Assembly: GCA_014529385.2 (NCBI GenBank) | Contig: CM043960.1 | Coordinates: 123,579,543 to 123,643,542 of the forward strand | Source: Adiantum capillus-veneris | Lineage: Eukaryota; Streptophyta; Polypodiopsida; Polypodiales; Pteridaceae | Reading direction: 5' to 3' | Length of the DNA: 64,000 nt | Part shown: in pieces, positions 46,455 to 57,564 of the stretch | Numbering within the stretch: position 1 is the stretch's first letter | Layout of the letters: every line of letters begins with the position of its first letter | Made by a program: the position numbers and the translations under genes | The notes under the pieces: model-generated | What the model saw: the letters and a program-made list of their open reading frames with translations, nothing else | The model's database searches: none | Told to the model about the DNA's origin: nothing

Positions 46455-48266
46455 ATTCTCCCCTTATCAAAATTAACTCTGTCCTCAGAGTTGGTCTAAA
46501 GAGAGGAAAATTCTCTTTGCAAAACACTAAGATCAACCCATGATGCATCCTCTACTGGATAGTTCTGCCACTTAACCAAAACTTCCACAATGTCTCTATT
46601 TCTCAGATGTTTAAAACGCCTATCTAGTACTAAGTCTGGTTCTACAGTCAATGGTCCGTCATCTTTCAACTTAGAGTTGTCCTGTAAAACATGATGCACA
46701 TTACGAATATACTTTTTCAATAAACTCACATGAAATACAGGATGCACTTTGACATGAGAAGGCAATTCCAATTTGTAAGCTAATGAACCAATGCGCTTCA
46801 AAATTTTAAATGGCCCAGCAAATCGTGGAGACAATCTCTTATCCTTTTCAAGAATCAAATGAGACTTCTCGGGAATAACCTTTAAGAAAACCATATCACC
46901 AGTTTCATACTCCACAACCCGATGTCTCTTGTCATAATACCAATTAATGTCTCTTTTGAGCTTCTCTAATATTCCCCCTGATTTTGGCCAACTTGCTATC
47001 CATTTTCTCAAGCATCTCACGTGACAGTTCTATCTTATTCCTCGAGCTAAGAAAATTTATAGGTGTGGGACAGTTATAGCCATACATTGCCTCAAACGGA
47101 GTCATCCTAATAGATGAATGATATGAACTGTTGTATGCAAATTCAACCAAAGGCAAATATTCATTCCAATTAGATTGGTTTTCATTGACATACATTCGTT
47201 ACATATCTTCTAAAATACGATTCACTCTCTCCGTTTCCGCATCAGTTTGAGGATGGAAAGCATTAGACATGCGTAACTGGGTACCTATAGAGTCAAAAGT
47301 CGCTCTCCAGAAATGAGAAGTGAACTTAGAATCTTTGTCAGACACTATGCTCTTGGGCATGCCATGCAAACGAAATATCTCTTTCATAAATAAGTATGCA
47401 ATGGTCAATGTAGTATCAGTTATTTTTACAGGAAAGAAGTGAGCTTGTGTTGTGAGTCTATCTACCACCAGAAAGATCGAATCATACCCTCCACGAGTAG
47501 TAGGAAGTCTAATGATAAAGTCCATGGATATACACTCCCACTTCTGTAAAGGAATGTCTAAGGGTTGAAGGTCACCAGGCATCCTCTTATGCTCAATCTT
47601 AACTTGTTGACATTGAAAGCACTCACACACATAATTCTTAACATCCAATTTCATACGCGGCCAAAAGAATAAGGTTTTAATCTTTTCATATGTCTTATTT
47701 AATCCAGGATGACCAGAAAAAGGTGAATTATGACACTCATGCAGAATTTGACTCTTAAAAGAAGAATTTGTAGGAATACACAAGCGGTCATAACAATACA
47801 GATTTCCCTTATACAAGTGATATCTATTTTCATACATCTCACCAATGTTCTCACGCAAGAATTTCAAAATAGGCATATAAAAGGAATCATTTTCAACTTC
47901 AACATGTATCTCATCAATCAAATTGGATCGCACAACAGTCAACAAATTACACATGGGCCTACGACTCAATGCATCTGCAACTTTATTTTCTTTTTCACAC
48001 AAATACTTCAAATCAAAGTCATACTCAGCCAGCAATTCAATCCATCTTCTTTGTCTGTTATTTAACAATGGCTGAGTGAAAATATACTTCAAGTTTTTTA
48101 AGTCCACAAATTTTTCAGTTGTCTTCAACTGAACATACCTCCCAAACGGAGCCAAAACAGCCCAAGTTCGTCTCACACAATCTTGTTGCCCTCGCTGCAC
48201 TCTTCGACGGCTATGTGATGGAAAATTTCCATAACCTGCTCTGATTTGCTGAAAATCAACCTGCAA
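46455..48266 (-). pseudogene. pol: Chromovirus pol: RNase H end, integrase, chromodomain
   Basis: 47199-48266: after a non-retroviral N-terminus (about 48117-48266) the frame joins NLKYIFTQPLLNNRQRRWIEL and NKVADALSRRP (RNase H end), then integrase with HECHNSPFSGHPGLN ... CFQCQQVKIEH (HHCC), SMDFIIRLP, SDKDSKFTSHFW and ETERVNRILEDM for D, D and E. 46944-47195 continues the core; 46496-47020 has DKRHRVVEYETGD and the chromodomain (FKHLRNRDIVEVLVKWQNYP). It ends LQREFSSL just before the polypurine tract. Gag, protease, RT and most RNase H are missing, replaced by the sequence beyond 48117. Confidence 0.88.
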
Positions 48267-48283
48267 AACAGCATTTTCTACAA

Positions 48284-49438
48284 AAACGATGCAAAAACAG
48301 CAAATCCAACTTTTTTCTTAATCTTTGGCCCTCAACGAGCATCAAAACATCAAAATCTCTAAAGACACAAAGAACCAAAGTTGTTCCTTATAACGCAGGC
48401 TTCAATCGCTTCATACATCACTTTTTCAAAATCCCACGTTAACCGCACTCCGTTGTACAGAGCTCGAACCTCCCGACCACCCCCGAGCTTCAGTTCGCTT
48501 GCATGCAGCGTCTCACTCGCACTCGCACTCTCACTCTCACTCGCACTCGCACTCGCACTCGCAGAAGAAGAGATCGGTGAATGATCCCCAAACGCACCAC
48601 CCGTCGTGCTTTTATCCTTCTTTTCCTCGAAAAGCCTGTACGATTTTCGCACCAAGTATACCTGCGAGAATAATATAAGAACGTGATCGCTAAGCAATCC
48701 GTAAAGATTAGATTTCTATCATGACACTTTGTACAGATCCTGTTTCACACATTGATTTCTGCATCGCCTACAAAATAGCCAAAAGAACATACTCGTGCAA
48801 CCAATTCAACATGATAATCAAAGTAAAAAACATAATTATATACCTTCATAATCTCAATTGCCATACTCTACCATGAAGAAACAATCCACTTCTTGGTTGA
48901 TAGCAGGGAGAACTGTATGATGTTGTATGTCTGTCTGTCCCTGTGTATACTACACTGCTGCTGCCTTCTGTTTGTTTTCATCATAACTTTTAGAAACGAA
49001 CTCAGAACAGAGCGACCCAGGTACTCAAAACGACGGGAATAGGTCTAGTCTACAAGGCAGCGTGGACAGAATTGCGAAAAACGTCTTTCTTTGGCTAAAA
49101 ATGCAACTTTTAGGTCGCGTTAACAAGACTTGATTTTGAGGTGTTTTAGTAATAAATTTTGTTTTCTAGGAAGTTTTGGTCGTTTTAAAGTTAGTCCACT
49201 GTGTAGAAGGATGTGTGGATTGTTTTCGTCCAATAAAATTTTTTGATCCGGAAGGCACTTTCTGGGGCATTTTTGAAGGTGTTAACGTGGGATTTTGAAA
49301 AAGTGATGTTTGAAGCGATTGAAGCCTGCGTTATAAGGAACAACTTTGGTTCTTTGAGTCTTTAGATTTTGATGTTTTGATGCTCATTGAGGGCCAAAGA
49401 TTAAGAAAAAAGTTGGATTTGTTGTTTTTGCATCGTTT
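48284..49438. repeat. ~158-bp inverted repeat around an LTR piece
   Basis: 48284-48443 is the near-perfect reverse complement of 49281-49438. Between them lie an LTR segment (48444-49118, matching LTR A about 39529-40208) and 160 bp of unrelated DNA (49119-49280). The arms contain a short coding-like stretch (FEKVMYEAIEACVIRNNFG) that is not retroviral. Confidence 0.85.
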
Positions 49439-50126
49439 CACACATTGATTTCTGTATCGCCTACAAAATAGCCAAAAGAACGTACTCGTGCAACCAATTC
49501 AACATGATAATCAAAGTAAACAAACATAATTATGTACCTTCATAATCTCAATTGTAATACTCTACCATGAAGAAACAATCCTTGATAGCAGGGAGAGCTG
49601 TATGATGTTGTATGTCTGTTTGTCCCTGTGTATACTATACTGCTGCTGCCTTCTATTTGTTTTCATCATAACTTCTCCAAGTACTCAAAACGACGAAAAT
49701 AGGTCTGGTCTACAAGGCATCGCAGACAGAATTGCGAAAAACGTCTCTGTTTGGCTAAAAACACAACTTTTAGGTCGCGACTCATAAAACCTCTATTTTT
49801 GGATCTCCACTACTTTTTCAACTTATTTTAAGCCTACCCATGCATTTTAAGCTAAAACACATAAATATAAAACACTCATATTAATAAAAATCTCAATTTT
49901 TACTATTCATAGACAGACTATATGTTATTCGTTAATCTTTATCAAATACGTCTTTAGTGTATTATTTAAAAAAAAAGAATATATGTTCTCTCTTAATATC
50001 TCAAACTCATTCATATAAGCCCTATTTAATAGACTATTCAACAATCTTTCAAATCGTGCTAAACGAAAGATATGCCCTACTACATTCTTTTCGACTTTAC
50101 GAACTTCAAAGATTAGTCCTATTACA
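49439..50126 (-). repeat. LTR C, outer remnant
   Basis: Matches LTR A from about 39841 to 40555 and ends CTATTACA next to the AGATC target duplication. Part of the same LTR interval is also present in 48444-49118, so this LTR has been partly duplicated and split. Confidence 0.85.
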
Positions 50127-50131
50127 AGATC

Positions 50132-50729
50132 CCTCAAACCTTTACCTAAGTCTTCATCAGGTGTCCATTTAGTGAGAGAATACTTTGCTACCCTATCTAA
50201 GGGTTTACGACAGTTTATTCAAAAGAAACAAAAACCCCACAGTGTGGAAGGTATTTCTTTTTATTGCTTGGCTTAAGAGGAGACTTTTAATCGCAAAAAA
50301 AACACAATCGGTCTCTGATAATGAAGGCAAAAGAAACTTAAGGTAAACCATAGTACCTGCGGAGTCTGAGCTGCAAGCTCCATTGCTTTCGGAAGTTCAA
50401 GTAGAAATAACACAGAGCGGGTTTTAACCAAAAAACACTGAATCTCAAGCTAAGTGAGGGCTAAGGAGTGCCCTCACCTTACAATTTATAGGTTGGTTTG
50501 CACGCTTCTTGAGTGTCTGAAGTGAAAGAGCAAAGCCGCCCCCTGCTGTGAGAGCCCCTCACGCGTCAAAAGCCATTACGGCCTGGGGAGAGAGCGCCAT
50601 TACACGGTCCGAGGATGGAAGGAGCCGCCTTCCCATTGTAATGATAGTTTGAGGATTTTTTAAGAGTCCTTTATTTTGTCCCATACCCAAGTCGGTGGCA
50701 CAGTGTAGCAATGAAGGCCCTATTTTGTC
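50132..50729. other. Spacer inside the ORF-X intron
   Basis: No gene or repeat recognised on either strand. Confidence 0.6.
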
Positions 50730-50822
50730 AAGGGGGGGGGGGGGGGGGGGGGGGGGTGTTTTTCTTTTTTATGAAGAAACCCTATGAGGGGGAAAAAATA
50801 TATAACTCCATAGTGTTAACCA

Positions 50823-50916
<94 letters not shown>

Positions 50917-50922
50917 GACAGA

Positions 50923-50964
<42 letters not shown>
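50730..50964. repeat. Compound microsatellite: G, GT, GA, G
   Basis: A poly-G run (about 50731-50757), (GT)n (50826-50873), (GA)n (50874-50925) and a second poly-G of about 39 bases (50926-50964). The outer ORF-X copy has a poly-C run in the same intron position (about 61034-61051, on the coding strand), so a homopolymer here is shared. Confidence 0.9.
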
Positions 50965-50965
<1 letters not shown>

Positions 50966-50977
50966 GCAGGATTTTAT

Positions 50978-52345
50978 ACCATGAAACTCTCATCTTGCAA
51001 AAAAAGCTCATCCTTCCATAGGTTGATTGATCCGGTTGACTCTTGTGCTAATCGCTTAAACCAATCCTCCATATCCTACTTATTGGTTGATGGCTTAAGA
51101 TTATTTTGAATAGTTTGAAATGTGGCTTCATCAGGAAGGCTTTCTTTATACTTTTCTGTCTTTTCAAAGCAGAGTTTAAGGCAATCCAATGGGTTACTGG
51201 AGGTCTCCATTGCCTCGTCATCACTACTGTCATCTGAAACAAATCCATTCCTCTCCTCCTGATACTTGGAGATAGTGGCCAGTGCAAAGTCCTCCCACAA
51301 ACAAAAAATACTTTGTATATCATAAAGGAAAATGTATGACCTATCTCCAAATTTAAACTCTGGCACTCTTGGTAGCATTAAGGTGGCTTGCTGCTCGTTG
51401 AAACATGACACATCTAGAGGTAGCTTGATATCTAAGGTTTTCACTGAGAGAAGATTTCTTCGTTTCAGCTCTTTTGCTTCTTCTTCAAGATCAATGGACT
51501 CCTCTATCTCTGTCACTTCAATATATTCCTCATTCTTTTCCTCTTTTTCATCTGCTGGTAAATCTTGTTCCTCCATGACCTCCTTAGGATCTTTCATAAG
51601 ACTTGTAAATAATCCATTTAAAAATATTAGAAATCCAAAGGATTCTTGAATCAGCTTGCACTCCCTTTCATGTAAGCTGCACCAATGGGGCATGTACATA
51701 AGAGGCAGCTGATTATACTTCTTATAAGACTGTCTTTTAGGATCACAGTCTTTTAAATGGTCTACCACCATTTCACCAACATTAACCCTGCCCTCTTGAG
51801 TGTGAAGCTCAAACTTCTCTCGTTCCACCTTCAAGTGTTCACTCTGTTCAACTATAAACACATCAAGATTAAATGGATCATTAAAAATGTAGGAAACAAA
51901 ATCAAACTTATCACCAGCCCCAGATGAAACTGCAAAATATAAAAGCCTTTCATCAATCACTATAGGGTCTTCATAAATAATTGTCTCTTTTTTCTTTTGG
52001 ATTGTTGCAACACATTGGGCACTGTGCAAAGTAGGTGCTGAAAAATCCACTTCTCTCTTAAGTGAGTTGGGTAAAGTAAATTTTGGAGAAGAAGGGGACT
52101 CCATTTCTACATATGGGTCAGTATCAGGCTCCTCCAACTAATGGCAAGCTCTGGAACAGATATATCAATGGGTTCTGTGAAGTCTACATTCCTCTTCATT
52201 GATGTTTTTAATAGCTCCGACAGTCTTCTCGAAAGGTTTCCTTGGCCAACAATGCGCTCGGGATCTATTTTCTTTCTCTTCTCCTATGTGATCTTAAACC
52301 TGCCATTTATTTCATACTCACAAATATCAGTTTCATCAAACATAT
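50978..52345 (-). pseudogene. ORF-X of the inner copy, main exon
   Basis: Starts after a TTTTAG acceptor near 52346 with MFDETDICEYEINGRFKI, then a TAG, KKIDPERIVGQGNLSRRLSEL and, after a frameshift near 52140, a 353-codon open frame (51076-52137): PNSLKREVDFSAPTLHSAQC, FAVSSGAGDKFDFVSYIF, DPKRQSYKKYNQLPLMY, an acidic patch (EEQDLPADEKEEKNEEYIE), LPLDVSCFNEQQATLMLP and PDEATFQTIQNNLKPS. The exon ends near 50978 at a donor GTATAA after LWKDELFLQDESF. It aligns with both pieces of the outer copy, which shows that those belong to one gene. No known domain. The last exon is at 37214-37614. Confidence 0.75.
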
Positions 52346-52936
52346 CTAAAAGGAGAGAACCAAATGATCATATAAGTTTTGAACAAACTATAGCTAGGTA
52401 TCTCACAATTATTACCAACTAATCATATAGACTATAAAATAAGATGATTACTATGGATAAAATACAAAACTGGGTTATATTTGTGAAAAGTAAAAGCCTG
52501 TTAAGTGGATCACGGCATGCAAACATCCACACAGCTACAGGCTCCATGATCCACTTAATCGGCTTTCATAAAATAGAATAGCTACCAAAACATCAAAGAA
52601 ATTTTTTTTGCAAAAAAAACATTTGTACAATATCAAAAGAGGATCACAGCGCGTGGAGTATGTAAACTAACAACAACTCTGCTAGCGTGTCGTGATCCAC
52701 TTAACAGGCTTTCATGCATTGGAATACCTACAATATTATTCTACAAAAAAATCCTTTGTAAATATCAGAAGAGGATCACGATGCACGGAGTATGTAAACG
52801 AATTGCCATAATGTTACTGGCCCGCCATGATCCAATGATGGTTTCTGAATGGTGAAATGGTCTTTTACATTTTGAAGCACAATCCCTACACACATCTAAA
52901 CTAAGGACATAATAAAACTGAAGAGATTGACTTTAC
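52346..52936 (-). other. ORF-X intron 1 with three hairpin repeats
   Basis: No frame. It holds three inverted-repeat units at about 52501-52558, 52638-52708 and 52768-52835, described separately. Confidence 0.75.
52501..52835. repeat. Three GGATCACG hairpin units
   Basis: Each unit starts GGATCACRRYRYRC-like and ends with the inverse (…TGATCC) 40-60 bases later. In the first, TTAAGTGGATCA pairs with TGATCCACTTAA. The second and third share GGAGTATGTAAAC inside. Confidence 0.85.
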
Positions 52937-52955
52937 CTTTGCCAGGACTAGACAT
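52937..52955 (-). CDS. ORF-X of the inner copy, exon 1 (19 nt)
   Basis: Minus-strand ATG at 52955 giving MSSPGK, then donor GTAAAG. It is the same length and nearly the same sequence as the outer exon 1 (28951-28969, MPSPGK). The conserved length, reading phase and donor support a real 19-nt first exon. Confidence 0.7.
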
Positions 52956-53220
52956 TGTTGTTGGAGTAGAGGTTCAGGACTGGGAATGTAGTTTTGGGTC
53001 TTCAAGATTCTTATTCCTACACCTTGAAGGAGGCAGAGGCCTTCTTATGTGTATCTTTCTCACTCCCTCACTCTCTCTCTCTGTCTCTCAAGCCTCTATC
53101 TCTCTCTCTCTCGAGGTCTATAATGAGCTTGACCACAGGACTTATTCTCTCTCTCTCTCTCACTCTCTCTCTCCCTCTCCCTCTCTCTGTCTCTCTCTAG
53201 CCTCTATCTCTCTCTCGAGT

Positions 53221-53297
<77 letters not shown>

Positions 53298-53506
53298 CTT
53301 TTCATGCAATAATGGATATTACAATTGGCATTTTTAACGAAGCAAGCCGTATATATTGAACACGTGTTACAAGGACATGCATTTAATGGGCGGTACAACC
53401 AAATAAGTACTTTTTAACAACCCAAAAATACGTGTACATTTATAGTAACAAATGCACACTTGAATTCATGATGACAGACAGAGAGAGAGGGAAAGAGAGA
53501 ATAAAT

Positions 53507-53541
<35 letters not shown>

Positions 53542-53625
53542 GAGAGGGAGAGAGAGAAAAAAGCCGACATAGACGACCTCTGTGAGAAGGAGAGAGAGAC
53601 AGCTAACGGAAAAGACGACCTTTAC

Positions 53626-53676
<51 letters not shown>

Positions 53677-53780
53677 ATAGCCGAGACATCCTGTGCAACC
53701 AAGGGGCAAGGCTCCTACACTTGTTTTCTTCCATTTGAATTCCACCAAGAGAGGTATTTCCATAGTGGTTTTTAGAGATG

Positions 53781-53837
<57 letters not shown>

Positions 53838-53963
53838 AGAGTTTTTTATTGTCTGTTGGGTTTGAAAGAGAAAGTCAGAGAGAGAGTGTATGAGAGATAG
53901 TGTTTTTGAAGCCTTGCTTGGTTTCAAAGAGGAAGATACATGGAGAGAGAGAGAGACAGAAAT

Positions 53964-54001
<38 letters not shown>

Positions 54002-54014
54002 GGATGTCACAAAA
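52956..54014. repeat. GA/CT microsatellite cluster
   Basis: No gene seen. CT tracts at about 53090-53115, 53140-53215 and 53223-53294; GA tracts at about 53512-53540, 53632-53671, 53781-53836 and 53940-54000. Confidence 0.9.
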
Positions 54015-54079
54015 TGGATCACGGCACGCGATGGACTGTTCTCTTTGCTTGTTTTTGTGCCCGCGCACCGTGATCCATA

Positions 54080-54132
<53 letters not shown>

Positions 54133-54232
54133 TTTCCTACAAAACTGTTGACGCTTGTTGCTTAAAAGGCATGAAATAAATTACAAAATTTTCTGCATCC
54201 TCTTGTGGATCACGACGTGCAATAAGCTACTA
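54015..54232. repeat. Hairpin unit and half-unit with GA tract
   Basis: 54015-54078 is a full hairpin unit: GGATCACGGCACGCG pairs with CGCGCACCGTGATCC. A GA tract follows at about 54081-54129. A half-unit (TGGATCACGACGTGC) at about 54206-54220 is cut off by the LINE fragment. Confidence 0.85.
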
Positions 54233-55630
54233 GCCTTCCAAACCATTTCTTGATGTCAAGCATCCACCCCGAACTTCGTATTTTGCTCTTGCATGTCTTT
54301 TGGACCTTTTGACTTGCTTCATATGCGATTCTAGGAAGTCAATGCAAAGGGCTACGTTGTGTCTTAAGCATGTACTCCACAACCCTTTGCATGCCCAAGA
54401 CCTCAATGGGAAGCGATCCGGACTCAAGAAGTAAGAGCATGTAGGGTGTTTGTGTCTTGACTTGGAGAAAGTTGGTGAGAAAACGCTTTTGGACATTCTC
54501 AAACTCTGTCCAAGTAGACTTCCCGATGCTTCCACCCCACAACTCCACTCCATAAAGAAGCACCGGTGTCACCAATGTGTCAAAGAGGTACTTTTTGAGA
54601 TCCCAACACTTAATATCTCCAGCATTGCACATGTTCTCAAATGCATAATAAGCCCTCTTTCCGGCTTCCAAGCAACGCATTGCAAAATCCTTCCATTTAT
54701 GATTGGATGGAACCTCAAGGCCAAGGTACTTGAAGTGATCTACCACTTCAAGTTGCTCATTGTTGTATACAATGCATGGATTTTCGTCATTGAGGGTCTT
54801 TACAAGCATAACCTTGGTTTTGGATCCATTCATGATCAGCCCGCTATGTAGACAAAAGCATTCCAAGACACTCATAAGCTTTTGTGCATCTTCTAAGGTA
54901 TGTGCCAAGAGCACTACATCATCGGCATAAAGCAAAAGCATGATCACTGAATTTCCAATCTTAACCTCTTCTATTCCTTCTTGCTGCATAAAATCAAGAA
55001 CCATGCATTCCAATTCATCAATGAGTAGCCCAAAGAGGGTTGGGGAAAGTGGGCATCCTTGTTTGACACCAATGGTGCTTGCAAAAAATTCTGAAATTCC
55101 ATATCCCATACGTAATCGACATATCACTTTTTGGTATATGCGAAAGACTGCATACATAAATTCTCTCGTCACTTGAAGGCTTTGCATTTGTCCCAAGATT
55201 TCCTCGCGGTACCATATCAAAATCTTTCTTGAAATCCACAAAGGAACAATACAACTTCTTCCTTTCAATCGAGACGCTTCCATAAGAACTCGAAGACTGA
55301 CAAGGTTATCAATAGTGCTATGATGCTTTTGAAAACCTGCTTGGCCAAGCGCACGTTTGCCATTATTTTTAGCCCATTCACTTATCTTCATCTCCATGAT
55401 ACATCCAAATAACTTTTCCATCAAAGAACCAACCATTATAGTGCGATAGTTGTTCACATTGTTTACATCTCCTCCTTTGTGCAAAGGTTTGATCCAATTT
55501 GCACTCCAATCATGAGGCATGCCATGCTGAAGTGCAAGGTTAAACATATCGCATATCCAATATCGTGTTTTCTTGCTTGTCCATTTAATCATTTCAGCCT
55601 TGACACCTTGAAGATCCCTGTAGCAAGTTT
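54233..55630 (-). mobile_element. LINE fragment, copy B
   Basis: A minus-strand LINE matching copy A from about 6950 to 8355, truncated at both ends. The 417-codon open frame 54339-55592 covers RT: NLALQHGMPHDWSANWIKPL, RALGQAGFQKHHSTIDNLV, VKQGCPLSPTLFGLLIDELE and LLLYADDVVLLAHTLEDA. Copy B has Gln where copy A has a stop after QAGF, so copy A's stop is private. Only one frameshift lies in the RT palm region. Its 5' cut adjoins a GA microsatellite. Confidence 0.92.
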
Positions 55631-55633
55631 CTC

Positions 55634-56043
<410 letters not shown>

Positions 56044-56472
56044 ATGGCAAGAACCAAGGCAACAATAAGGAAGGCAAGGAAAGGACCAGGGCTTGCAAAG
56101 AAAGCATGTGGAAGGTCTGCTAGTAAGAAGAAAACTTCAGGTAAACCACTGAAGATATTGAAGGGACCAAGAATGAAGAATATTCAAAGAAACATGGGTT
56201 TATTTAAGGAGATTAAAAAATCTCAGAAATGTATTGAGCTTTGTGTCGCTAAACTTTCTTTCCAAAGATCAATAAGGCAAATTTGTGAGGAAGCATGTGT
56301 TGGTACAATGAGATGGAAGGCTGTTGCTATGTTGTGTCTTAAAGAAGTATTAGAAGATTTTTTGATGGAGTATTTTAATGATATTACCATTGTTGCTGCT
56401 CATGCTCACCGGGTGACAATAATGGACAAGGACACTGAGACTCTCAAGAGAATGCGTTGGAGAGAACGATAA
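56044..56472 (+). CDS. Divergent histone H3-like protein
   Basis: An intact 142-residue frame; canonical H3 has 135-136. It starts MARTKATIRKARKG, matching MARTKQTARK with K4, R8 and K9 kept and S10 replaced by Ala. The tail is Lys-rich and about six residues longer. The histone fold runs from about residue 52: EIKKSQKCIELCVAKLSFQR (helix N/α1), then an L1 loop one residue longer than in H3 and followed by MRW, α2 (LCLKEVLEDFLMEYFND), AAHAHRVTIMDKD and α3 ending KRMRWRER at the normal H3 end. The longer L1 and the Arg-Trp after it resemble plant CENH3, but the N-tail is H3-like. H3 binds H4 in nucleosomes. It lies downstream of a GA tract and is followed by broken genes on the same strand, yet has no stop. 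Confidence 0.85.
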   Translation: MARTKATIRKARKGPGLAKKACGRSASKKKTSGKPLKILKGPRMKNIQRNMGLFKEIKKSQKCIELCVAKLSFQRSIRQICEEACVGTMRWKAVAMLCLKEVLEDFLMEYFNDITIVAAHAHRVTIMDKDTETLKRMRWRER

Positions 56473-56842
56473 GCTCTTTATCCCTAATCAGTTTATTGAT
56501 CCCAAAATGAAAGATATATTGCTAATACCACCAGGACGTCCGGATCATGGGGTTAAGATTCATGAGGTTACTCATGATGTGAACACCAGAGCCAGAGTTG
56601 AGCAAGAAGAAAGACATCACTCTGAAGCAGAGAAGTTAAAGAGAATACAGTCTGCTGTTGCTGATGAAGAGGCCCAGAGGAGAAATTATGGGCAAGTTAC
56701 CACAGACCTAAATGAAAGAAACAATGATATTTTACATTCCATGACAGAAAGACTATTAGCAACCATTCCCCTTGCTAATGGTACTAGGCAATTAGCACTG
56801 GATTCTGTTGATATTGGGATTTTGAAAGATCCAAATGCATAA
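56423..56842 (+). CDS. Unrecognised charged ORF overlapping the H3 end
   Basis: An open frame, shifted relative to the H3 gene, runs from 56423 to 56842, with the first ATG at 56507. It reads ENDKLFIPNQFIDPKMKD, then a Glu/Arg/Gln-rich helical stretch (ARVEQEERHHSEAEKLKR) and a LANGTRQLALDSVDIG end. A donor (GTAAGT) lies at about 56875 with an acceptor TTGTAG near 56951, so it may be an exon of the protease-like gene that follows. No known domain. Confidence 0.45.
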   Translation, partial: WTRTLRLSRECVGENDKLFIPNQFIDPKMKDILLIPPGRPDHGVKIHEVTHDVNTRARVEQEERHHSEAEKLKRIQSAVADEEAQRRNYGQVTTDLNERNNDILHSMTERLLATIPLANGTRQLALDSVDIGILKDPNA

Positions 56843-56951
56843 ATTACAGAGTCTATTGTTTATATATGCCTAAAGTAAGTGCTCTTCTCTACCTTTAAGA
56901 TCCTTTTTTTGGGTACTTCGCCTCTAATTAAATCCTTGTTTTTTATTGTAG

Positions 56952-57480
56952 CTTAATAAAGAACCAGCTCTCAAGAAACCCATACGAAAATATCTATTTT
57001 AGATCCACAGTTGTCTATGCCACTCTGAATAAAAAACGCCCCTCATGGAACATTGGAGAGATGGTTTGTCCACTGTCCAATGCTTCAAGTCACAACTATG
57101 GTGTTTCCATATGAATCAAATAATCATTGGAGCCTTATATACATTGAAGTGGGCAAACAAGTGGTATGGACTATCAACTCCATACAAGCAACACATTCAG
57201 AGATAAGAGTGTAAGTGTTGATAAAACCTTTAGTGTTTATTTAGGTTATGGTTGATGACCTGAATGTTGTTAATAACAAAAAAACTTTAGTGTTCATAGA
57301 TGTGTAAAAAGATTACTTCATGTCTATGGAAGGCTTTGTGGAAATCATGAACTCTACATGTCAACCTTTAAAGCTGTCAAAGTGCCTAATTAGACAGATA
57401 CAAATTCCTGTGGTTGGAGATGTCTTCTCCATGCAGAGTACATACTCTAGAGTTTTTTTGCTTTGAATCAATTTATGTCA
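56952..57480 (+). pseudogene. Ulp1/C48-like cysteine protease domain (broken)
   Basis: The motif order of SUMO-specific Ulp1 peptidases is visible: VFPYESNNHWSLIYIEVG with the catalytic His codon at 57125-57127, WTINSIQ where Asp (DS) is usual but Asn is encoded (57176-57178), and, after an intron-like gap, VPN-stop-TDTNSCGWRCLL with the catalytic Cys codon at 57409-57411. The stop TAG at 57391 falls where the oxyanion-hole Gln (CAG) is expected. Ulp1 enzymes remove or mature SUMO, and related domains occur in several plant DNA transposons. The Asn and the stops suggest an inactive copy. Without a profile search the call rests on motif order. Confidence 0.7.
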
Positions 57481-57564
57481 AAGGTATTTCCTTGCTATGG
57501 TTTGGACCAACTTGGTGCTATTATTAATTAAAGTATTGACCACACAAGTTAACCTAATTTTGCA

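Larger units (their letters stand above)
39414..50131 (-). mobile_element. Three-LTR chromovirus array (10.7 kb) with internal inversion
   Basis: The block is flanked by AGATC at 39414-39418 and 50127-50131, a perfect 5-bp target duplication, so it derives from one insertion. It has LTRs A (39419-40555), B (45307-46454) and C (remnants within 48444-50126) and two internal regions. The LTR B-C region (46455-48266) is minus strand. The A-B region has minus-strand ends but its middle (about 41611-44916) is inverted. A CHROMO domain in two pol copies marks it as a Ty3/gypsy chromovirus. It sits in an intron of the inner ORF-X. Confidence 0.85.

Noticed and set aside
50711-51109. Frame with poly-Gly, Val-Cys repeat and Arg-Glu repeat
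   Set aside because: It is the compound G/GT/GA microsatellite; the real content here is ORF-X on the other strand.
56044-56472. Typing the H3-like gene as the host CENH3
   Set aside because: The Arg-Trp and longer loop 1 fit, but the MARTK tail and the location inside a transposon do not; a tree is needed before naming it.
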